DNA of 27,438 nucleotides from Paradesertivirga sp966210515 (lineage in GTDB: Bacteria > Bacteroidota > Bacteroidia > Sphingobacteriales > Sphingobacteriaceae): positions 1-27,438 of the forward strand of contig CBIHLM010000057.1 in NCBI GenBank assembly GCA_966210515.1, in the 5' to 3' direction. The notes beneath the pieces are model-generated. The model saw nothing but the letters and a program-made list of their open reading frames with translations. It ran no database searches and had not been told where the DNA came from. Both the position numbers and the translations under genes were made by a program. This document shows positions 23,901-27,438 of the stretch, piece after piece (the stretch's first letter is position 1; every line of letters begins with the position of its first letter).

Positions 23901-24247
23901 TGCTGATCGGAAGTGTGGTTGATGACCAGCTCGGTGATTACTTTCAGATTCCGTTGGTGTGCCTCCTTCAAAAGCTGTTTAAACTGCTTTAAATCCCCGT
24001 AGGCGGGATTTATTTTATAATAATCGGCAATGTCATATCCGTCATCTTTAAGCGGTGAGGGATAAAAAGGCAGCAGCCAGATTGCGGTAACTCCCAGATC
24101 CAGAAGGTAATCCAGCTTCTCCAGCAACCCTTCGAAATCACCTATTCCATCTCCGTTCCCGTCGCGAAAGGCCTTTATATGCAGTTCATATATTATAGCA
24201 TCTTTATACCAAAGAAGATTATCATCCATTGTTTCTTTCTCAGACAT
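20918..24247 (-). CDS. treS: Trehalose synthase / maltokinase fusion (TreS-Mak)
   Basis: This 1109-residue cytosolic fusion interconverts maltose and trehalose and phosphorylates maltose to maltose 1-phosphate, which feeds GlgE-type alpha-glucan synthesis. Residues 8-~550 are a GH13 subfamily-16 barrel: D209 (GFRLDA) is the nucleophile, E251 (LLAEANMW) the acid/base and D317 (RNHDE) the transition-state stabiliser. From about 570 comes the maltokinase: the N-terminal cap (KIKWFGGRGK) and the kinase C-lobe. The C-lobe motif reads I-H-G-N958-Y-H-L-G-Q and the metal motif LD975FESEP. Asn958 stands where kinases of this fold normally have the catalytic Asp, so maltokinase activity is doubtful unless this is a lineage variant. 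A second Met at residue 7 is an alternative start. No other glycogen gene is in view. Confidence 0.93.
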   Translation of the reverse strand: MSEKETMDDNLLWYKDAIIYELHIKAFRDGNGDGIGDFEGLLEKLDYLLDLGVTAIWLLPFYPSPLKDDGYDIADYYKINPAYGDLKQFKQLLKEAHQRNLKVITELVINHTSDQHPWFQRARKAPKDSNARKFYVWTDDPNRYKDVRIIFQDYEKSNWTWDPVAQQYYWHRFFHHQPDLNYDNPQVQEEIFKFLDHWCKMGVDGFRLDAVPYLFEREGTNGENLPETHAFLKKLRKWVDENYPGTLLLAEANMWPEDSAAYFGTGDECQMNYHFPVMPRMFMALQMEDRNPITDIFEQTPAIPDTCQWAMFLRNHDELTLEMVTDEERDYMYKAYVKDPKARINLGIRHRLAPLLANNRRKIELLNFLLFTFPGTPVLYYGDEIGMGDNFYLGDRDGVRTPMQWTAERNAGFSSSNPHQLYLPLILDPEFQHESVNVELQSHNTSSLLWWMKRIISTRKKYKAFSRGDMKFITAENSKVLVFVRSYEEEIILVVASLSRYSQPVEVNLNEFKGYQPVEIVSKNKFPLIKEGVPYFFTLEPYSCNAFVLEKIHPEINHINDLPIIQLQRWKDIVQPQILEKLETIVLPDYLMKIKWFGGRGKGIENIRVLNYAPMALADNSAFFVLFEVSYRNGLPEMYQIPVAFGKDHFADEVKSNCPQAVLARIKIADDEGVLYDAIYGRELQNAFILSMANNHNILLKNSEIKFNGSKLIKQHVEEVDKIKTKILSGEQNNTSLSYDNKFYLKLYRKVDRAINPEVEINKFLTNRTNFKNIPAFIGTIEWETGKDLMILGLMQEMVENNGNSWDYMLDRLGDFNEMVLQSEKKTVLPELRGSLTEPIIFDDVPAEIKIFLEIPLVERTSLLGQRTAEMHIALASIDHPDFKPEEFSLHYQRSLYSSLQSLVRSTFQNLNKNYKNLPDYIINEAEELLTMKDGILEFLKGIYRKKINAKKIRIHGNYHLGQTLFTGKDFIILDFESEPGLTYSERRLKRSPMRDVAGMIRSLQYAAYGSLFLDNQIRSEDINTLLPYAEQWYHYMSGFFMDGYLKTIRKTDVITKDKEDNELLLETFLLQRAIYELDYEINNRPDWTTIPLRGIKAILKSNHVETAD

Positions 24248-24363
24248 CTACACTTTTAAATTCTTTTCAACTTTAAATAGGTGTACCGGCCTGGCGTATG
24301 GATTAAGCTCAACCAGGATGATTCAATACTGACTAGACAACTTTGGCCAACATGAAAAGTTTC

Positions 24364-24380
24364 ACAATTTATTGAATTGT
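24364..24380. promoter_or_regulatory. Inverted repeat upstream of treS
   Basis: ACAATT-TATTG-AATTGT is a perfect 6-bp dyad with a 5-base centre, about 117 bases upstream of the treS start within the 226-base spacer (24248-24473). No recognisable Bacteroidota -33/-7 promoter was found beside it. It could be an operator; low certainty because the region is AT-rich. Confidence 0.25.
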
Positions 24381-24473
24381 AACACAGGGTAAATGTATTG
24401 CACTAACTGGGAATAAGGAGAGTAAAGTGCTGGTATTGAGTAAATTTATGGATTTTGATGGGCCATGGATTGA

Positions 24474-24833
24474 TTAAAAACGGAGTATATGCTTTTCAAT
24501 CTCGTATATATCAAAAGGCTTTTCGATATACCCGTCTGCAGAAGATTTTTTTGCAATTTGCGCTAAACCATCCACGCCCGATATCAGAATAACCGGTATA
24601 CTCCTAAGCTGATTAATCGATTTTAAAATGATGCAAAGTTCACTTCCCTTAACGCCTACCAGCCATTCGTCCAGAATAATAATATCAGGCGCAATATCTA
24701 TGATGTCTTGAATGGTATCCGATTTCCATGTTGTAAAAGTGAACGTTTCGCAGCCGAGGTCATTAACAACGATTTGCATGACATCGAGACAAGAAACATC
24801 ATCATCAATTATCAATACTTTTTTTTTCTTCAT
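24474..24833 (-). CDS. Stand-alone response-regulator receiver domain protein
   Basis: This 119-residue CheY-like protein consists of one receiver domain and nothing else. The acidic pocket is D10-D11-D12 (LIIDDDVS), the phospho-acceptor is D55 (IIILDEWL), the switch Ser is S85 (VILISG), and the conserved Lys is K105 (IEKPFD). All residues needed for phosphorylation are present. There is no output domain and no sensor kinase next to it. It must act through protein contact, for example in a phosphorelay. The preceding gene on the minus strand, treS, begins on its 3' side after 226 bases, so they are not clearly one operon. Confidence 0.92.
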   Translation of the reverse strand: MKKKKVLIIDDDVSCLDVMQIVVNDLGCETFTFTTWKSDTIQDIIDIAPDIIILDEWLVGVKGSELCIILKSINQLRSIPVILISGVDGLAQIAKKSSADGYIEKPFDIYEIEKHILRF

Positions 24834-25133
24834 CGAATGTTATAACAAGATGTGATGAGCAGGGATAGCTCCTTTTTTTATATAGCCTCATTCAAATCTA
24901 CTTCGTGAACTTAAAATAACAGTGCATCACAATTCACTGTCCTGTCGCATCTTTGAAAACTTATTAATATATAATAGTATTTAAATGATTTTGTTTGCGT
25001 TCGACGGATTTGAGTGCTAAACAGTAAATAATTCAGATTCCTGAAAAAACTCCATCTTTTTGTTAAATACCTAAATATTAATTTCTTCAAACATCGTTTG
25101 TTTTGTGTCGTTCAATTTCAAAACATCTGTCAA
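24834..25133. other. Divergent intergenic region (receiver gene / YihY gene)
   Basis: This 300-base AT-rich region separates divergently transcribed genes and must hold their promoters. No gene is supported. A 6-bp inverted repeat ACAGTG / CACTGT with a 10-base centre lies at 24919-24940. A TTTG followed by a TA-n2-TTT-like box near 25059-25085 is spaced by only 16 bases, too short for the usual Bacteroidota promoter, so no promoter is called. Confidence 0.4.
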
Positions 25134-26078
25134 ATGGAAAGTATATTCAGGATTAAAGATATTCCCTCGCTGGTAAAGGAGACATATAAGGATTGGGTAG
25201 ACGACGAGCCTTTTGATCAGAGCGCGATTGTAGCCTATTATTCCATTTTTTCCCTACCTGCGTTACTTATCATCATTGTAACTATCGCCGGGATCGCTTT
25301 CGGTCAGAAAGCGGTTCAGGATCAGATTAGTAGTCAGATCGGTGGAATGATTGGCCCCGATTCGGCTAAGGATATTCAGGGCATGATTGCAAGTTCTTAC
25401 CAACAAGGGAATAGTGGGATCGCTCTGGTGATTGGAGTTGCCACCCTGTTATTTGGGGCCACCGGGGTTTTTATAGCATTGCAAAAAGCTTTAAATCGCA
25501 TTTGGGAAGTAAAGATTAATCCTGATAAATCGGGATTAAAAATGCTGATAAGAGCCCGGGCCGTTTCTTTTGGTGTTGTTTTGACTATAGGCTTTTTGTT
25601 GCTTATTTCGCTCGTTATTACTGCCGCTCTTACAGCTCTGAGCGGCTGGGTAGAAGAACGAATGCCCGATTTTTTTCTCTACATTTTTTACGTTGTTGAT
25701 TTTCTGATCAGCATCAGTATTATCACCCTCTTGTTTGCTATGCTATTCCGCTTTTTACCTGATGTGAATATTGAATGGAAAAGTGTATGGACAGGTGCTG
25801 TAATAACCGCCCTTCTCTTTGTAATTGGTAAGTATGCTCTTGCTTTATATTTTGGTAATGCCGAGCCGGGCTCCACTTACGGAGCCGCAGGATCAATAAT
25901 CCTGATACTGCTTTGGGTATTTTACTCCTGTTTAATCATGTTTTTTGGCGCGGAGTTTACGCAGGTTTATGCCAGAAGATACGGACATAGAGTCGAACCG
26001 AATGAAAATGCTATACGTATTCATGAAGAGTTAAATGCCGCTCATACTATAGTGCAAAATCCAGAGCGAAGAGGTTGA
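25134..26078 (+). CDS. YihY/BrkB-family inner-membrane protein
   Basis: The protein has 314 residues from the ATG at 25134; a TTG at 25098 would add twelve residues (MFCVVQFQNICQ) that do not look like family sequence. The family opening is seen in AIVAYYSIFSLPALLIIIV (TM1). It is followed by a soluble loop rich in Q/S, then GVATLLFGATGVFIALQKALNRIWEV, and further membrane segments around VVLTIGFLLLISLVIT, FYVVDFLISISIITLLFAMLF, VITALLFVIGKYALALYF and AAGSIILILLWVFYSCLIMFFGAEFTQVYARRYG, the conserved end. Six membrane segments are expected. The family was once misnamed ribonuclease BN; its function is not settled. It looks like a single-gene unit. Confidence 0.92.
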   Translation: MESIFRIKDIPSLVKETYKDWVDDEPFDQSAIVAYYSIFSLPALLIIIVTIAGIAFGQKAVQDQISSQIGGMIGPDSAKDIQGMIASSYQQGNSGIALVIGVATLLFGATGVFIALQKALNRIWEVKINPDKSGLKMLIRARAVSFGVVLTIGFLLLISLVITAALTALSGWVEERMPDFFLYIFYVVDFLISISIITLLFAMLFRFLPDVNIEWKSVWTGAVITALLFVIGKYALALYFGNAEPGSTYGAAGSIILILLWVFYSCLIMFFGAEFTQVYARRYGHRVEPNENAIRIHEELNAAHTIVQNPERRG

Positions 26079-26156
26079 AGCTCATGCAAAAAAAAAGTTC
26101 ATTGCTTCAAAAAAACATAGCCTTTAAAGATTTGTTGATGTATTCAAAACAACAGC

Positions 26157-26450
26157 ATGACTCAACAAAATAAAGGCAAAATAACTATTCACGAGGGTAA
26201 GAAAAATGGGGAAGAATTAATATGGGGTGATTCCATTTGTGAAAAGGAATATCTGTATTTCGGAGAAGCCAAAGAGGCTTTGGAGGCTTTCACCTGGGAT
26301 GAAGCTGAACATATCTGTAATAAAAAACTCGATGCGTCATTTGCCCTGTTGTTCAAATCTTTAAGAAGAAATGAAAGCGGGAGTTGGGAAAATGTAGATC
26401 AACGTGTATTATTATTCTTCGCCGAAGAGGAAAGATCTAAGCACACCTAA
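26157..26450 (+). CDS. Small acidic hypothetical protein
   Basis: This 97-residue soluble protein is not recognised. It is acidic and rich in Glu, Lys and aromatic residues (GKKNGEELIWGDSIC, FGEAKEALEAFTWDEAEHICNKKL). No signal peptide, membrane segment or metal-site pattern is seen; cysteines are few and not paired in a motif. It starts 78 bases after the YihY stop with the same orientation. Codon use and the uninterrupted frame make it a credible gene; its stop lies in the loop of a stem at 26434-26460. Confidence 0.6.
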   Translation: MTQQNKGKITIHEGKKNGEELIWGDSICEKEYLYFGEAKEALEAFTWDEAEHICNKKLDASFALLFKSLRRNESGSWENVDQRVLLFFAEEERSKHT

Positions 26451-26460
26451 GTGCTTGATC
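26434..26460. terminator. Hairpin between convergent genes, possible bidirectional terminator
   Basis: GATC-T-AAGCAC (26434-26444) pairs with GTGCTT-GATC (26451-26460), with one bulged T and a 6-base loop that contains the stop codon of the small acidic gene. It lies between converging genes. No strong T-run is attached on either side, so the call is tentative. Confidence 0.4.
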
Positions 26461-26489
26461 TCTTGCTAAGGATTTTGCCCGATCTCTCG

Positions 26490-27335
26490 TTAGGCCCCGT
26501 TCAATATATCGGTTTCAGATTTAACTGTTGCCTGTAATTCCGGACTATTTGGATTGAAAAGGTATCCCGATATGGTCGTTCTTTGGTTTTTGAAACATTT
26601 TACCTCCTCTATTTCCCGGCCGTTTACATAATTCCCATCGCTATCCAGGTAAGTTATATAAATGGTAATGGGGGCGGCAGTATTAAATAAGGAGGCAGAA
26701 AACTTCTCTATTTTACGTTGTTCGTGCTCGCGGTTAATCTTCAAGCTCTTTTGCTTACGTGTCGGAGTAAACGAGGTGCCATAAAAATCCACATATTTAT
26801 GATCGTACCATGTAATTAGCAAACTGCTGACATTAGCGGGTATTACCTGATCAAATAAATCGATTTCGAGTGTTGAATTTAACTTGTCCAAAACAACCGA
26901 CTGTTTAACTTTATCCGGTCCCACAGTGATGTCTATTGCTTTATGATAAACATTAAAAATATTGGCATAAATAAAGCCGGGTACCTCGCCGGGCTGATCA
27001 GATATATGACGATCAATGGGACGATCTGCCGAGAAAAAAACTATTTTATAACTTCCGGGTGCTAACTTCTCTTTTATTTCTACAGAACGGCCCAGATTGA
27101 TAATTTTTTTATCAGTGGCCGGAATTCTTGTCCCTTCGTTTGTGTATATATAGTATTCGAAATTTTTGACACTGTCCGCTCCAATAGTCGGATCGTCTGT
27201 TTTTACAGAAAAGTTTGATACAGAAAAAGATACATTGTGATTGTGATCTTGGGCCCGGGCGAAAAAGTCATCACTCTTTTTGCATCCGAAAATTAATAAA
27301 CTTGAGAAAATTAAGGTAAGTAAAGGTGTTTTCAT
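26490..27335 (-). CDS. Lipoprotein with FimB/Mfa2-like beta-domain character
   Basis: This 281-residue protein begins with a lipoprotein signal, MKTPLLTLIFSSLLIFGC, with Cys18 as the lipidated residue and KKSDDFF after it, which in Bacteroidota favours outer-membrane or surface display. The rest looks all-beta: alternating strands such as HNVSFSVSNFSV, KNFEYYIYTNEG, KLAPGSYKIVFFSADRP and TIYITYLDSDGNYVNGREIEEVKCFKNQRTTISGYLF. The pattern of an SYKIVFFS strand and a C-terminal TTISGYLF strand resembles fimbrial minor subunits of the FimB/Mfa2 type, but the match is weak and function is not assigned. No fimbrilin gene is visible in the remaining 100 bases upstream. Confidence 0.75.
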   Translation of the reverse strand: MKTPLLTLIFSSLLIFGCKKSDDFFARAQDHNHNVSFSVSNFSVKTDDPTIGADSVKNFEYYIYTNEGTRIPATDKKIINLGRSVEIKEKLAPGSYKIVFFSADRPIDRHISDQPGEVPGFIYANIFNVYHKAIDITVGPDKVKQSVVLDKLNSTLEIDLFDQVIPANVSSLLITWYDHKYVDFYGTSFTPTRKQKSLKINREHEQRKIEKFSASLFNTAAPITIYITYLDSDGNYVNGREIEEVKCFKNQRTTISGYLFNPNSPELQATVKSETDILNGA

Positions 27336-27438
27336 TTAGCTGCTGATAAATTGTTTGTTTTTTTGTTAAGATATCAGAGCAATAAATAATGTAATCGCCG
27401 GCCCCGTTCTCTTTCCCTCGCTTTACTAAACAATTGTA

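Noticed and set aside
25057..25085. Possible Bacteroidota -33/-7 promoter for the YihY gene
   Set aside because: The TTTG to TA-box spacing is 16 bases instead of about 19-21, and the -7 box lacks its final G.
1..27438. CRISPR array, tRNA/rRNA genes, insertion-sequence transposase or prophage genes
   Set aside because: No regularly spaced repeats with unique spacers, no cloverleaf or rRNA sequence recognised by eye, and no transposase, integrase or phage protein among the translated frames.

Overview
The window reads as chromosomal DNA of a plant-polysaccharide-degrading member of the Bacteroidota, most likely Sphingobacteriaceae (Pedobacter/Mucilaginibacter type). The support is moderate AT content, A-rich start regions without clear Shine-Dalgarno sites, a FucP-like sugar MFS carrier, DUF5703 and GH106/GH127-type enzymes, and a Bacteroidota-style lipoprotein. 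Several small palindromic or interspersed elements lie between genes. The assignment is inference; there is no rRNA or other marker gene here.

Positions 1-19505 carry one long run of plus-strand catabolic genes. (a) The first block holds a 5'-truncated class III (CaiB/BaiF) CoA-transferase, a solute-binding-protein fold without any export signal, a Gfo/Idh/MocA oxidoreductase, a MaoC-type hydratase and a FucP-like sugar:proton symporter. (b) Two exported glycoside hydrolases follow: a GH106-type alpha-L-rhamnosidase and a GH127-type beta-L-arabinofuranosidase. (c) A compact operon comes next: a RuBisCO-like protein (RLP), a DUF1537 acid-sugar kinase overlapping it by one base, an Asp/Glu-racemase-fold protein with only one of the two usual cysteines, a BASS-family transporter, and an exported SGNH acetylesterase overlapping the transporter by four bases. 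(d) An exported DUF5703 protein closes the run.

Read together, exported enzymes deacetylate and trim a rhamnose/arabinose-containing plant polymer, two inner-membrane carriers bring in a sugar and probably an acid sugar, and cytosolic oxidoreductase, kinase, RLP and CoA chemistry convert the product to central metabolites. The RLP plus DUF1537 kinase pairing resembles the known 3-oxo-isoapionate branch of D-apiose catabolism. D-apiose and aceric acid occur in rhamnogalacturonan II, and a GH127 enzyme is known to act on aceric acid there, so a branched-chain sugar or acid from pectin is an attractive but unproven substrate. No SusC/SusD pair, sensor or transcription factor is visible in the cluster.

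Positions 19511-27335 are ordinary and unrelated: a minus-strand pair (trehalose synthase/maltokinase fusion, then an MBL-fold/double-rhodanese protein), a stand-alone receiver protein, a YihY/BrkB-family membrane protein, a small acidic orphan and a lipoprotein. The fusion has an Asn where the maltokinase catalytic Asp is expected.
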